A stretch of DNA of 41,071 nucleotides from Pseudoxanthomonas sp. (GCA_017745195.1 JAGHZW010000122.1:14866-55936), one strand, 5' to 3'; shown: positions 18,395 through 26,813, numbered from the stretch's first letter. Translations and numbers: made by a program. The notes: a model not told the origin generated them from the letters alone.

Positions 18395-18640
18395 GGCGGG
18401 GAGCCGGGCTGGAGCGGGCGGCGACAGCGTCGTCCGCGATCCGTGGAACGTGGGTGAAGGCGTTGCTTCCACGTCGCTTCGACGCCGCTGGCACGGGGGA
18501 TTCACGCCCGCGGGCGGAGGCTGGCGGCGCGCGATCATGCATCGCGCCTCGCTTCCGCGGCGGCATGCGGCACAGGACGACCACGACTCCGGGACCCGGC
18601 CGCAAGCGCATGCAACGCCGCCACCACCAGGACAGCGTCC

Positions 18641-20170
18641 ATGAGCACCGCGCGCACCATTCCGGTCTGGCCCCCCATCGACGACAGCACCCGCGAGTGG
18701 TTCGACGTGGGCGCACCGCACGGCGACCAGGACGTCGTGGTCGTGGGCGCCGGTATCGCCGGCCTGAGCACCGCCCTGTGCCTGCTGCGCGAAGGCCGCG
18801 ACGTGCTCGTGGTGGACAAGGCCGGCATCGGCGCCGGCGAGACCATGCGCACCTCGGCGCACCTGGCCTCCGCGCTCGACGACCGCTTCGCCCTCCTCGC
18901 CCGCATGCATGGCGATGACGGTGCGCGGCTGGCCGCGGCCAGCCATGCCGCGGCCATCGACTGGATCGAGGACCTGGCCGCGGGTGCGGCCGATTGCGGG
19001 TTCCGCCGCCTGCCCGGCTACCTGTTCCCGCACGACGGCGACACGGCCTGCATCGAGCGCGAGCTGCAGGCGGCCGCCGACGCGGGCCTGGAGGTGGCAT
19101 GGGCCGAGGCAGGCACCTGGGGCTTTCCGGCCAGTGCCGGCCCTGCGTTGCGCTTCGCCGCGCAGGCCCGCATCGAGATCGGCGGCTACCTGCTGGCGCT
19201 GGCGCGCGAAGTGCGCGACGCCGGCGGCCGCTTCCTGCGCGCCGGGGTTGCGGAGATCAAAGGCGGCGCCAAACCGCGACTCGACCTGGTCGACGGCACG
19301 ACGCTGCAGGCGCGCACCGTGGTCGCCGCCGGCAACGTGCCATTCCACGAAACCGGCGCGACCTACATGAAACAGGCGCCGTACCGGACCTACGTGGTCG
19401 CCGGCACGATCGCGACCGGCGCGCTGCCCGACGCCCTGTTCTGGGACGACGGCGATCCCTACCACTACGTGCGCCTGCGCGAGACCACCGACCCGGCGCG
19501 GATGCAGGTGCTGGTCGGCGGCGAAGACCACAAGACCGGCCAGGACGACGATCCGGAAGCCTACGTGCGGCTGCAGGCGTGGACCCGCGAACACCTGCCG
19601 ATGGTCGGGGACTTCCGCGAGGCGTGGTCCGGCCAGGTGATCGAGCCGGTCGACGGCCTGGGCTACATCGGCGCCGACCCGGACAACGAGAACGTGTGGC
19701 TGGTCACCGGCGATTCCGGCAATGGCCTGACCCACGGCACGCTGGGCGCGCTGCTGGTCACCGACCTGGTCCAGGGCCGCGACAATCCCTGGCGCGAACT
19801 CTACGACCCGGCGCGCAAGCCGCTGCGCGCCGGCGGGCAATGGCTGCGCGAGAACGCCAATGCCGCGCTGCAGTTCCGCGAATGGATCAAGCCGGCGGAG
19901 GTGAAGGACGCGGCGGAGATCGCGCCGGGCACCGGCGCGGTACTGCGCCGTGGCATGCACCGGGTCGCGGTCTATCGCGCCGGCGACGGCACGCTGCATG
20001 CGCACAACGCGCGCTGTCCGCACCTGGGCTGCGTGGTGCGCTGGAGCCGCGAGGAGAAATCGTGGGACTGCCCCTGCCACGGCTCGCGCTTCGAAGCGCG
20101 CACCGGCGCGATCCTCAACGGCCCGACCAGCGAACCGCTGGCGCCGTTCGAACTGCGGGACGACGGATGA
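18641..20170 (+). CDS. FAD-dependent oxidoreductase with C-terminal Rieske domain
   Basis: 509 residues. The N-terminal DAO-type FAD fold begins with VVVVGAGIAGLSTALCLLREG and a covalent-flavin-like region (GETMRTSAHLASAL), and ends near GDSGNGLTHGTLGALL. From about residue 430 a Rieske [2Fe-2S] domain follows: first ligand pair C-x-H in ARCPHLGCVV and second pair in WDCPCHGSRFEA. Electrons probably pass between the flavin and the cluster; the substrate of this widespread fusion is unknown. It sits divergently from the iron permease and overlaps the next gene's ATG (ATGA), so the two are coupled. Confidence 0.9.
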   Translation: MSTARTIPVWPPIDDSTREWFDVGAPHGDQDVVVVGAGIAGLSTALCLLREGRDVLVVDKAGIGAGETMRTSAHLASALDDRFALLARMHGDDGARLAAASHAAAIDWIEDLAAGAADCGFRRLPGYLFPHDGDTACIERELQAAADAGLEVAWAEAGTWGFPASAGPALRFAAQARIEIGGYLLALAREVRDAGGRFLRAGVAEIKGGAKPRLDLVDGTTLQARTVVAAGNVPFHETGATYMKQAPYRTYVVAGTIATGALPDALFWDDGDPYHYVRLRETTDPARMQVLVGGEDHKTGQDDDPEAYVRLQAWTREHLPMVGDFREAWSGQVIEPVDGLGYIGADPDNENVWLVTGDSGNGLTHGTLGALLVTDLVQGRDNPWRELYDPARKPLRAGGQWLRENANAALQFREWIKPAEVKDAAEIAPGTGAVLRRGMHRVAVYRAGDGTLHAHNARCPHLGCVVRWSREEKSWDCPCHGSRFEARTGAILNGPTSEPLAPFELRDDG

Positions 20171-20676
20171 ACACGGCCGAAGGTTGGGCCTACGCCGGCT
20201 ACCTGGTCTGGCTGCTGGCCGGCTGCCTGGATTTCGCCCGCCACCGGCGCACCGACCTGGCGCATACGTCGGGGCTGGCCGAATCGCGGCTGCACGGCGT
20301 GCAGCTGGGGCTGCTCGGCGGCGGAGTGCTGGCCTGGCTGGCGCTGGCGCCCAGCCTGCTGCTCGGTGCGCTGCTGCTCGCGCTGGTGATCGCGCATGCG
20401 TTCGCCGGCTACGCCGACACACGCTCGGCCTATGGCCGGCGTCCCATCGATCCACGCGAACAGCACCTGCACAGCATCCTCGACATGGCGCCGTGGGCCG
20501 CGCTGTGTTTCGTGGTCGTCACCGACGGCGCGCAGGCGCGCAGCGCCGGCTGGACGCTCGCCTGGCAGGCCGCGCCCGCGGCAGCATGGCTGGCCCTGCT
20601 GCTTCCTGCATTGCCGTTGTGCGTGCTGCCTTGGCTGGTCGAGTACCAGGCGGTCCTGCGTGCGCGCAGGATCTGA
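20167..20676 (+). CDS. Small multi-pass membrane protein
   Basis: 169 residues with four to five hydrophobic segments (YLVWLLAGCLDFA, GVQLGLLGGGVLAWLALA, LLLGALLLALVIAHAFAGY, APAAAWLALLLPALPLCVL) and a conserved-looking cytosolic loop RRPIDPREQHLHSILDMAPW with two His. The start overlaps the stop of the FAD/Rieske gene, so it may be its membrane partner. I do not recognise a named family. Confidence 0.7.
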   Translation: MNTAEGWAYAGYLVWLLAGCLDFARHRRTDLAHTSGLAESRLHGVQLGLLGGGVLAWLALAPSLLLGALLLALVIAHAFAGYADTRSAYGRRPIDPREQHLHSILDMAPWAALCFVVVTDGAQARSAGWTLAWQAAPAAAWLALLLPALPLCVLPWLVEYQAVLRARRI

Positions 20677-20854
20677 GCGCGCGCATCGCCATCCCCCGTC
20701 GCGATGCTGCGGCCGCGACGTACGCCGGTGCGACGGTGCAGGCATGGCGCCGCGCCGCCTACCGCCGGCACGACGTGCGCTTCACGCCGCGCCACTGCGG
20801 CCCTGCAGCCACTGGACCGGACGGAATCGATGCGGAGCCTGCATCACGCGCCCG

Positions 20855-21514
20855 TCAGCCACCGGTCTGGCGGTGCGGCGCCGCGACGGGCTTGGACTCC
20901 GGCGACTTGTCCTGGCGCAGCCAGATCGACAGGACCACGATCGACAGCACCGCGACGAATTCGCTCTGCCAGTTCTGGAACGATTCGAACCAGAACTGCG
21001 GCCCGCGCATGTGCTCGACCAGGGTCACCGGCGGTTCGCCGTCGTCGGCGCGGGTCTCGTTCTCGTGCATCCAGCTGCCGCGCGCGTGCAGCGCGAACGA
21101 ACCCAGGAACAGCAGCATGAACGCCAGCGCGAGCGAATGCGCGTACAGCCGGCGCGCCACGCCGCCGGCGCGCACCGGCCACGGTGTCGGCCCCGGCTCG
21201 ATCTTCTCCTCCTCCTGCGCAGGGTCCAGCGGCCGCGACTCGGCCGAGCCGAGCTGCCGCAGCCAGACCGTGAGCAGCACGTACATGCCCATCTGCAGGA
21301 ACTCGCTTTCCCAGTTCTCGAAGGTGGCCGAAAGGAAGTGCCCCGAATGCAGGTAGGCGGCCAGCGCCAGCGGCGCGTGCCCGGCCCGCAGCCGTTCCTC
21401 GTTGTCCACCGACCAGCCGGTCAGCACCTGGCCAAGCAGGAACACCAGGAACAGGCCGGTCAGCACCAGCGACAGGCCATTGCGTTTCCAGAACGAGTAG
21501 GTAGCAGAGGACAT
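20855..21514 (-). CDS. DUF6766 family membrane protein
   Basis: 219 residues with internal duplication: each half has a long hydrophobic helix, then a W-x(2)-N/E segment (ATFENWESEFLQMGMYVLLTVWLRQ and ESFQNWQSEFVAVLSIVVLSIWLRQ) followed by a S-x-ES-K/R-P element (GSAESRPL, SPESKPV). The first half starts with RNGLSLVLTGLFLVFLLGQ. This repeat pattern is that of DUF6766, an inner-membrane family of unknown function. It converges on the preceding membrane gene. The start is at family homology; the ribosome site is weak. Confidence 0.82.
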   Translation of the reverse strand: MSSATYSFWKRNGLSLVLTGLFLVFLLGQVLTGWSVDNEERLRAGHAPLALAAYLHSGHFLSATFENWESEFLQMGMYVLLTVWLRQLGSAESRPLDPAQEEEKIEPGPTPWPVRAGGVARRLYAHSLALAFMLLFLGSFALHARGSWMHENETRADDGEPPVTLVEHMRGPQFWFESFQNWQSEFVAVLSIVVLSIWLRQDKSPESKPVAAPHRQTGG

Positions 21515-21677
21515 CGATCCGGCCCGAGGGAGAAGCGGAACGTCGACGACCCGGCCTTCCATCCGCGCAGATCGCAATGCGCCGGACAGGGCCTGCCGTC
21601 CTGGTCCCAACCTTGGCCCCGACAACGTCGAACGGACGTGAACCGGCACGCGACCGCGCGCGCACGCGCATGCTTCT

Positions 21678-22478
21678 TCAGCGTGCAGGCGGCGCCTGCA
21701 CCTTCACCCAGGCCGGCGCGTGATCGCTCGCCTTGTCCTGCAGGCGGACCCAGCGGTCGACGCCGGCGTCCCTCAAGCTGCCCGCGAGCACCGGATTGAG
21801 CAGCAGATGGTCGATGCGCAGGCCACGGTCGCGTTCGGCATGCTGGCGGAAGTAATCCCAGAACGTGTAGATCCGCGCTTGTCCGTGCACCTGGCGCAGC
21901 GCATCGGTCCAGCCCTGGGCGAGCAGGTCGCCGTATGCATCGCGTGCCTGCGGCTGCAGCAGGGCGTCGCGGCGCCAGCCCTTCGGATCGTAGATGTCGC
22001 CGTCGGTGGGCACCACGTTGAAGTCGCCGATGATCGCCACCGGATGCGGCTGCGCGACCAGGATCTTCGCGCGTCGCGCCAGGCGCTGCATCCAGCGCAG
22101 CTTGTAGTCGAATTTCGGGCCGGGCTGCGGGTTGCCGTTGGGCGCGTAGATCGCGGCGACCAGCACGCCGTGCACGGCCGCTTCGAGATAGCGGCTCTGC
22201 GTATCGCCGGGATCGCCGGGCAATCCGCGCCGGCTTTCGACCGGCACCACGTCGCGCCCGAGCAGGGCCACGCCGTTCCAGGAGCGCTGGCCGTGCCAGA
22301 GCGCGCCGTAACCGGCCGCCTCCAGGGGTCCGGCGGGGAATGCGGCATCCAGCGCCTTGAGCTCCTGCAGGGCGACGACGTCGGGCTTCTCCTCCGCCAG
22401 CCATGCCAGCAGGTGCGGCAGGCGTGCGGCGATGCCGTTGACGTTGAACGTGGCCAGCTTCAGCAACCTGCGCGCCAT
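21678..22478 (-). CDS. xth: Exodeoxyribonuclease III
   Basis: 266 residues, a complete exonuclease III/AP endonuclease of the EEP fold, which cleaves at abasic sites and digests 3' ends in base-excision repair. The metal and catalytic residues appear in order: LATFNVNGI (Asn), VVALQELK (Glu), YAPNG, IIGDFNVVP (Asp/Asn), LRIDHLLLNP and the C-terminal SDHAP (Asp/His). It starts 19 bases after the stop of the cysteine hydrolase gene on the same strand, which suggests cotranscription, although the functions are not obviously linked. Confidence 0.93.
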   Translation of the reverse strand: MARRLLKLATFNVNGIAARLPHLLAWLAEEKPDVVALQELKALDAAFPAGPLEAAGYGALWHGQRSWNGVALLGRDVVPVESRRGLPGDPGDTQSRYLEAAVHGVLVAAIYAPNGNPQPGPKFDYKLRWMQRLARRAKILVAQPHPVAIIGDFNVVPTDGDIYDPKGWRRDALLQPQARDAYGDLLAQGWTDALRQVHGQARIYTFWDYFRQHAERDRGLRIDHLLLNPVLAGSLRDAGVDRWVRLQDKASDHAPAWVKVQAPPAR

Positions 22479-22497
22479 CGGATGTGGCCTGCCCGCG

Positions 22498-23061
22498 CTA
22501 GTCCGGGAACAGCGCGGCGACGCGCGTGCTCGCGCCGGTCCGTGCGTTCGCCGAGGTCCGCAGCAGGGCCAGGCTGCCGCTCCTGCGCGCGGCGGTCTGT
22601 GCAGCCACGCAGTCGCCCGGCACCCACACCTCGTACTCGCGCATGTTGGCGTCCAGCGCGGTGGCGAGGATGCAGGAATCGGCCGCCAGGCCGGTGAGGA
22701 CCAGTCGGCCGACACCGAGCTTGGCCAGCAGCACCGGCAGCGCGGTGGCCAGGAACGCCGAATGCTTGGGCTTGAGGATGTAGTAGTGCTGCTGCGCCGG
22801 ACGCAGGCGCGCCGCGATCGCCGCCGGCACGCCACCAGCGGCGATGCAGCGTTCGACCAGGTCGTGGAACTCGCCCTGCCAGCGGGTGAAGTTGTCGTTG
22901 ACGTACACCACCGGCGCCCCGGCCCGGTCGAAGCGCGCACGCAGCGCGGCGATCGCCGGCGTGATCCGGGCGGCATCGCGCGCCAGGCGCCGCCCGCCCT
23001 CGAAGTCGAACAGGTTGACCATGTCCAGGACCAGGAGCGCGGTGGCGTTCGGGCGACGCAT
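22498..23061 (-). CDS. Isochorismatase-like cysteine hydrolase
   Basis: 187 residues with the full catalytic triad pattern of the superfamily: Asp in LLVLDMVNLFDFEGG, Lys in YILKPKHSAF and nucleophile Cys in GLAADSCILATALDA. The nearest styles are nicotinamidase-like hydrolases and peroxyureidoacrylate amidohydrolases; the substrate is unclear. It differs strongly from the YcaC-type hydrolase at 3824, so the two are not recent duplicates. It lies directly upstream of exonuclease III and is divergent from the small acidic gene at 23209. Confidence 0.85.
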   Translation of the reverse strand: MRRPNATALLVLDMVNLFDFEGGRRLARDAARITPAIAALRARFDRAGAPVVYVNDNFTRWQGEFHDLVERCIAAGGVPAAIAARLRPAQQHYYILKPKHSAFLATALPVLLAKLGVGRLVLTGLAADSCILATALDANMREYEVWVPGDCVAAQTAARRSGSLALLRTSANARTGASTRVAALFPD

Positions 23062-23208
23062 GTCGTTCGGAGGATGGGGGGCGATCCGCAGAGGGTTCGC
23101 GCCGGCGCGTCGGCATCGGGTGAAGCAGCGCGGCGGCGGCATCGGTGGATGCATGCGCAAGTTCAGTCGCTGACACCATCGTGACGGCCAGCGGAGGACG
23201 ATGCGGCC

Positions 23209-23472
23209 ATGCAGGACAAAACCGACATCGATGCCGAACTCGGTCGCCTGGAATCGCTGTTGCCCGGACTGGTCGCCGAACTGCCCACGGAAGATGTACT
23301 CAAGGCCTTCGCCGCCGAGGCCGAGTCGCTCAATGCGCACGCGCCGGCCGAACACGAGGCCTACATCGCCCGGCGCATCAACTGCATGCTCGCCGCCGCG
23401 GGGCTGGTGCCCGGCGAAACCGAAGGCGAGCCCTGCCCCACCGGGATTCCGCCGCGCGCCGCCGACCGTTGA
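23209..23472 (+). CDS. Small acidic hypothetical protein
   Basis: 87 residues, helical and acidic (DAELGRLESLLPGLVAELP, EDVLKAFAAEAESLNAHA), with a segment YIARRINCMLAAAGLV and a Pro/Cys tail. A strong GGAGG site lies 9 to 13 bases before the ATG. No membrane segment or named domain; coding is supported by the ribosome site and codon pattern. Confidence 0.65.
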   Translation: MQDKTDIDAELGRLESLLPGLVAELPTEDVLKAFAAEAESLNAHAPAEHEAYIARRINCMLAAAGLVPGETEGEPCPTGIPPRAADR

Positions 23473-23537
23473 TGGCAGGTCGACACGAGGGCGGCGGCGA
23501 CGGCATCCCATCCACGGACCAGAGCAAGGGCCAGGCC

Positions 23538-23732
23538 ATGAACAATCCGCCCCGCACCCGACCCAACCGGCACAGCGACGAGGCCAAGGCACGTACCGCC
23601 GATACGCTGCGCAACGACCACGCCCGCTGGAAGGACCACGACCAGCCCGACGAACCCCGCGGCGGCCGTCCCGATCCCGAGCGCGACTATCCGGACGCGC
23701 AGGCGGGATCACCCGGCAAGCGCGGACGCTGA
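23538..23732 (+). CDS. Small charged hypothetical protein
   Basis: 64 residues, highly hydrophilic (NNPPRTRPNRHSDEAKARTA, HARWKDHDQPDEPRGG), rich in Arg, Asp, Pro and His, likely disordered. AAGG precedes this ATG. An in-frame ATG at 23472, overlapping the previous stop, would add 22 residues and keep translational coupling. No family recognised. Confidence 0.5.
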   Translation: MNNPPRTRPNRHSDEAKARTADTLRNDHARWKDHDQPDEPRGGRPDPERDYPDAQAGSPGKRGR

Positions 23733-23750
23733 GCGGCGGATACCCGCCGC
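23733..23750 (+). terminator. Hairpin between convergent small genes
   Basis: Perfect 7-bp stem GCGGCGG/CCGCCGC with loop ATAC begins right after the stop at 23732 and ends 8 bases before the stop of the convergent gene. There is no T-tract, so it may work on both strands only weakly. Confidence 0.45.
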
Positions 23751-23757
23751 GCGGGCG

Positions 23758-23997
23758 CTACTGCACGATCTCCAGGTGCGGCCGGCCGATGCGCCGCGGC
23801 GCGTCGTCCGATGCGTGCGCCGATGCGCCTATCTCCGCGTGATCGTCGTAGATCTCGTTGCGCTGCCGGACCGCTTCCAGCGCATAGCGCATCGCATCGT
23901 CACGACGCACGTAGATGGCCAGCGGCTCCAGGCGTCCTTCGGCGCAGACGTGCCAGACCTTCCGGCGCCTGACGATCGAATAGACGATTCGCTTCAT
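23758..23997 (-). CDS. Small hypothetical protein with basic N-terminus
   Basis: 79 residues: MKRIVYSIVRRRKVWHVCAE, then a short sheet/helix pattern (PLAIYVRRDDAMRYALEAVR) resembling the small DUF2188-like beta-alpha fold, then a hydrophilic tail. GAGG lies 8 bases before this ATG; the GTG just before (24000) is also possible. The pattern of hydrophobic residues supports a folded domain in the first 50 residues. The function is unknown. Confidence 0.55.
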   Translation of the reverse strand: MKRIVYSIVRRRKVWHVCAEGRLEPLAIYVRRDDAMRYALEAVRQRNEIYDDHAEIGASAHASDDAPRRIGRPHLEIVQ

Positions 23998-24167
23998 CAC
24001 GGTTCCCTCGTCGCGCGGTCCTGGATCGACCGTGCTGTCCGAGCCGTTGTGATCGCGTCAACGGAACGGAAGGATTCCGCAAAATTGTGACCCAGGTCCG
24101 CTGTATGCGCGGATCGCGCGGCCCGTGCCGTCACCCGGCCGTCATCTGCGGAAACCGCGGAGTCGCC

Positions 24168-24437
24168 TCAGCGCCGGTTGCTGCTGCAGCCGCAGCCACA
24201 GCCGCCCGCCGGGGCCGCCTCGGCCTCCTCGGCGGAGAGCTCCACCGCCTCGCCCAGTGCCTGCATCAACCGCACCACCTCTTCCGGCGGCAGCACGGTC
24301 AGCACCCGCATCTTCCCGCCGTCCGGATCCAGCGCGACCTGCGCATCGGGATCGTGTTCGCGCAACGCGACCTGGATGGTCGCCAGGCGCGACAGCTCGG
24401 CAGTGGAATCGGGCAGGGAGACCGGGGCAATGGACAT
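24168..24437 (-). CDS. HMA-like small protein with Cys-rich tail
   Basis: 89 residues. Residues ~12-70 follow the beta-alpha-beta-beta-alpha-beta pattern of heavy-metal-associated domains (ELSRLATIQVALREHDPDAQ, ...MRVLTVLPPEEVVRLMQALG) but lack the CxxC metal loop. Instead the C-terminus ends AGGCGCGCSSNRR, with three Cys at alternate positions, an obvious metal or thiol site. AAGAGA precedes the ATG. It is divergent from nnrS and has its own perfect FNR/DNR-type box with a TACAGT -10 hexamer. I infer a metal or NO/redox-related role in the anaerobic regulon; no named family. Confidence 0.65.
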   Translation of the reverse strand: MSIAPVSLPDSTAELSRLATIQVALREHDPDAQVALDPDGGKMRVLTVLPPEEVVRLMQALGEAVELSAEEAEAAPAGGCGCGCSSNRR

Positions 24438-24491
24438 GGCGTTCTCTTGGGGTCGGGAAGACGGTGCGCACGCGGCAAAGGCGCGGGAAGG

Positions 24492-24533
24492 ACTGTAGGC
24501 AGCCGCGCGGCGGCCGGCCTTGACCGCGGTCAA
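24492..24533 (-). promoter_or_regulatory. FNR/DNR-type promoter of the HMA-like gene
   Basis: TTGACCGCGGTCAA (24520-24533) is a perfect palindrome, extending to 16 bp with the flanking C/G. On the minus strand a -10-like TACAGT (plus coordinates 24492-24497) is centred 32 bases from the box centre, as expected for class II activation. Confidence 0.7.
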
Positions 24534-24563
24534 GCCGCTGGCAACGACCCGATCGCGGCCGGT

Positions 24564-24605
24564 CTGACGTGGATCAAGGCGCCGCCACCGGCACCGCCGC
24601 AGACT
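24564..24605 (+). promoter_or_regulatory. FNR/DNR-type promoter of nnrS, possibly leaderless
   Basis: CTGACGTGGATCAA (24564-24577) fits YTGAY-N4-RTCAR. A weak -10-like CAGACT (24600-24605) lies at the 32-base spacing. That would start transcription at about 24612, one base before the nnrS ATG, and the gene has no ribosome site, so a leaderless message is possible. The perfect box at 24520 could also serve this gene. Confidence 0.5.
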
Positions 24606-24612
24606 GCGGCCC

Positions 24613-25857
24613 ATGCAGATAGAACTCGCTCCGCTGCCGTCCGCCCGGCGCCCGTCCGCCTCGCCGCGCTGGCTGGCGCACGCCCCGCACCGGCTGATGT
24701 TCTTCATCGGTGCGTCCAACGTGCTGCTGGCGATGCTGTGGTGGGCGCTGTGGCTGCTGTCGGTGCGCTTCGGCCTGTGGACCCTGCCGGCGATGGCGAT
24801 CCCGCCGGGCTGGCTGCACGCGTTCCTGATGCAGTACCTGGTCCTGCCCAGCTTCGTGTTCGGCTTCCTGCTGACCGTGTTCCCGCGCTGGATGGGCCTG
24901 CCCGACCTGCAGCGCTGGCATTACGTACCGGTCGGCCTGGGGGTGATGGGCGGGCAGCTGGCGATCCTGCTCGGCGCCGCCGGCTGGGAAGTCGGCCTGA
25001 CCGTGGGCCTGTGGATGGCGCTGGCCGGCTGGACCGCGGCGCTGTGCATCCTCGGCCGGCTGCTGGCCGACGAGAAGGGCAAGACCTGGCATGCACGCTC
25101 ATGCTTCGCCGGGCTGGTGCTGGGCTGGCTGGGGGTGGCGATGTTCCTGGCCTTCGTCCTCGGCGCACCGGCGGGCTGGGCCTACGCGAGCATCAAGCTC
25201 GGCGGCTTCGGCCTGTTGTTGCCGGTGTACGTGACCGTGGCCCATCGCATGTTCCCGTTCTTCGCCGGCAATGCGGTGCCGGGCTACAAGGCGTGGCGCC
25301 CGCTGTGGTGGCTGGCCGCGGTGTGGGCGCTGGGCGTGGTGCACGTCGGCCTGGAACTTGTCCATGGCCAGGCCTGGCTGTGGCTGGCCGACCTGCCGCT
25401 GCTGGTGCTGGCCTGCCTCGCGGTATGGCGCTGGTGGCCGCGTGGCCGCATGCCGGGGCTGCTGGCGGTGCTGTTCATCGGCACCGCGTGGCTGCCGGTG
25501 ACCTTCGCCCTGTTTGCCACCCAGAGCCTGGCCTACGCGACCACCGGTGAGTTCATCCTCGGCCGCGCGCCGATGCATGCGCTGTTCATCGGCTTCTTCG
25601 GCAGCCTGCTGGTGGCGATGGTCACCCGCGTCACCCAGGGCCACTCGGGCCGGCCGCTGCAGATGTATCCGATCGCCTGGTTCGCCTTCGTCGCGATCCA
25701 GCTCGTGGCCACGCTGCGCATCCTCGCCGACGTGCTGCCCGACCCGGGCCTGTGGCAGGCGCTGGCCGCGGTCGGCTGGTTGCTGGCGCTGTCGCCGTGG
25801 GTGGCGCGGATCGGCCACATCTACCTGACCCCGCGCCGCGACGGACGTCCCGGCTGA
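24613..25857 (+). CDS. nnrS: NnrS family membrane protein
   Basis: 414 residues with about 12 membrane helices. NnrS-type signatures are LAHAPHRLMFFIGASNVLL, GWLHAFLMQYLVLPSFVFG, LTVFPRWMG, the central VAHRMFPFFAGNA and GRAPMHALFIGFFGSLLVAM with conserved His. NnrS is a heme- and copper-containing inner-membrane protein found in NO-producing bacteria that relieves NO damage to iron metabolism. The gene is preceded by two FNR/DNR-type boxes, and sirB2 follows after 12 bases. Its presence with norB supports an NO-exposed lifestyle. Confidence 0.93.
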   Translation: MQIELAPLPSARRPSASPRWLAHAPHRLMFFIGASNVLLAMLWWALWLLSVRFGLWTLPAMAIPPGWLHAFLMQYLVLPSFVFGFLLTVFPRWMGLPDLQRWHYVPVGLGVMGGQLAILLGAAGWEVGLTVGLWMALAGWTAALCILGRLLADEKGKTWHARSCFAGLVLGWLGVAMFLAFVLGAPAGWAYASIKLGGFGLLLPVYVTVAHRMFPFFAGNAVPGYKAWRPLWWLAAVWALGVVHVGLELVHGQAWLWLADLPLLVLACLAVWRWWPRGRMPGLLAVLFIGTAWLPVTFALFATQSLAYATTGEFILGRAPMHALFIGFFGSLLVAMVTRVTQGHSGRPLQMYPIAWFAFVAIQLVATLRILADVLPDPGLWQALAAVGWLLALSPWVARIGHIYLTPRRDGRPG

Positions 25858-25869
25858 GCGTCCATCGCC

Positions 25870-26271
25870 ATGATCACCTTCTATCCCGACATCAAGCTGG
25901 TCCACATGAGCGCCGCGCTCGGCAGCGGCGCGTTCTTCGCGCTGCGTGCGCTGGCCCTGCTGGCCGGCATGGGCTGGCCGCGCTGGGCGCCGGTGCGCTA
26001 CTTCAGCTACACCATCGACACGGTGTTGCTGACCGCGGCCTTCATGCTGCTGACCATCCTGCCGAAGGGCATGTACGCCAACGGCTGGCTGCTGGTGAAG
26101 CTGTGCTTCGTCACCAGCTACGTGGTGCTCGGCATCCTCGCCTTCCGCCCGCAGCGGCGCACCGCCGCGCGCGCCGCGCTGGTGGTGGCCGCCGGGTTGT
26201 GCTTCCTGCAGGTGTACTGCATCGCCCGCGCCCACCATCCGCTGGGTGCGTTCTATCTCCTGATGGGCTGA
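25870..26271 (+). CDS. SirB2 family membrane protein
   Basis: 133 residues with four membrane helices. It shows the SirB2 pattern: YPDIKLVHMSAALGSGAFFA, the helix-2 RYFSYTIDTVLLTAAFML and KLCFVTSYVVLGILAF, ending near YCIARAHHPLG. Bacterial SirB2 proteins are heme/quinone-like membrane proteins of unknown function often found near denitrification or NnrS genes. It starts 12 bases after nnrS and is probably cotranscribed. Confidence 0.88.
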   Translation: MITFYPDIKLVHMSAALGSGAFFALRALALLAGMGWPRWAPVRYFSYTIDTVLLTAAFMLLTILPKGMYANGWLLVKLCFVTSYVVLGILAFRPQRRTAARAALVVAAGLCFLQVYCIARAHHPLGAFYLLMG

Positions 26272-26288
26272 GCCGCCGGAGCGACGTC

Positions 26289-26429
26289 ATGGACCTAAGC
26301 GAACTGGAACTTCCCGAACCCGGCATGCCGGCCTGCCCGCTGCTGCAGGAATCGTGGGAAGCGGCAGGAATCTCGACCGGCACCGGCGATGCGCACGGAG
26401 CAGCAGCCGACTCCTCCGGCTTCGACTGA
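26289..26429 (+). CDS. Very small acidic protein after sirB2
   Basis: 46 residues (MDLSELELPEPGMPACPLLQ, ESWEAAGISTGTGD...), acidic with one Cys. GGAG lies 7 bases before the ATG and the gene is 17 bases after sirB2, so it is likely the third gene of the nnrS operon. No family recognised; the short length limits confidence. Confidence 0.45.
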   Translation: MDLSELELPEPGMPACPLLQESWEAAGISTGTGDAHGAAADSSGFD

Positions 26430-26453
26430 CCGCGGTCAGCCAGACGCGTCGCG

Positions 26454-26813
26454 TCAGGGCATCCCCGCACCGACCGTGCGCCGGACCGGAATCCCGTCCG
26501 GGTCGAATCCTTCCAGGCAGAAGACATTGATGCCCAGGTAGTCGGGGGTGACCCGCTTGCGGTGGAACGGATAGATCCCGCAGACCTTGCAGAAGAAGTG
26601 CCGCGCGGTACCGGTGTGGAACCGGTACTCGGTCAGCGCCTGCGCGCCGGACAGCAGGCGGAAGGCGTTCTCGTGCACCTTCACCATCAGCGCGTTCTTG
26701 CGCAGGCAGATCGAGCAGTCGCAGGTGGTCAGCTCGGGAAAGTCGGTTTCGATCTCGAACCGCACCTCGCCGCAATGGCAGCTGCCCGCGTACGTCCGCA
26801 ACGCTCGACTCAT
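26454..26813 (-). CDS. GFA/CENP-V family zinc protein
   Basis: 119 residues with the three Cys motifs of the GFA fold: SCHCGEVRF (C-x-C), TCDCSICLR (C-x2-C plus C) and FFCKVCGIYPFHRK (C-x2-C). The family includes glutathione-dependent formaldehyde-activating enzyme and many zinc proteins of unknown substrate. GGAG lies 8 bases before the ATG. It converges with the nnrS operon and lies downstream of the motor-like operon on the same strand. Confidence 0.88.
   Translation of the reverse strand: MSRALRTYAGSCHCGEVRFEIETDFPELTTCDCSICLRKNALMVKVHENAFRLLSGAQALTEYRFHTGTARHFFCKVCGIYPFHRKRVTPDYLGINVFCLEGFDPDGIPVRRTVGAGMP

Noticed and set aside
3824-23061. Two isochorismatase-like proteins as evidence of a siderophore pathway
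   Set aside because: They belong to different branches of the cysteine hydrolase superfamily and no entA/B/C/E-type genes or peptide synthetases are present.
26426-26439. CTGACCGCGGTCAG, sharing the 12-bp core of the perfect box at 24520, as another regulatory site
   Set aside because: It lies between convergent genes, no -10-like hexamer occurs at the 32-base spacing on either side, and no gene start follows. It overlaps a coding end and is probably chance.
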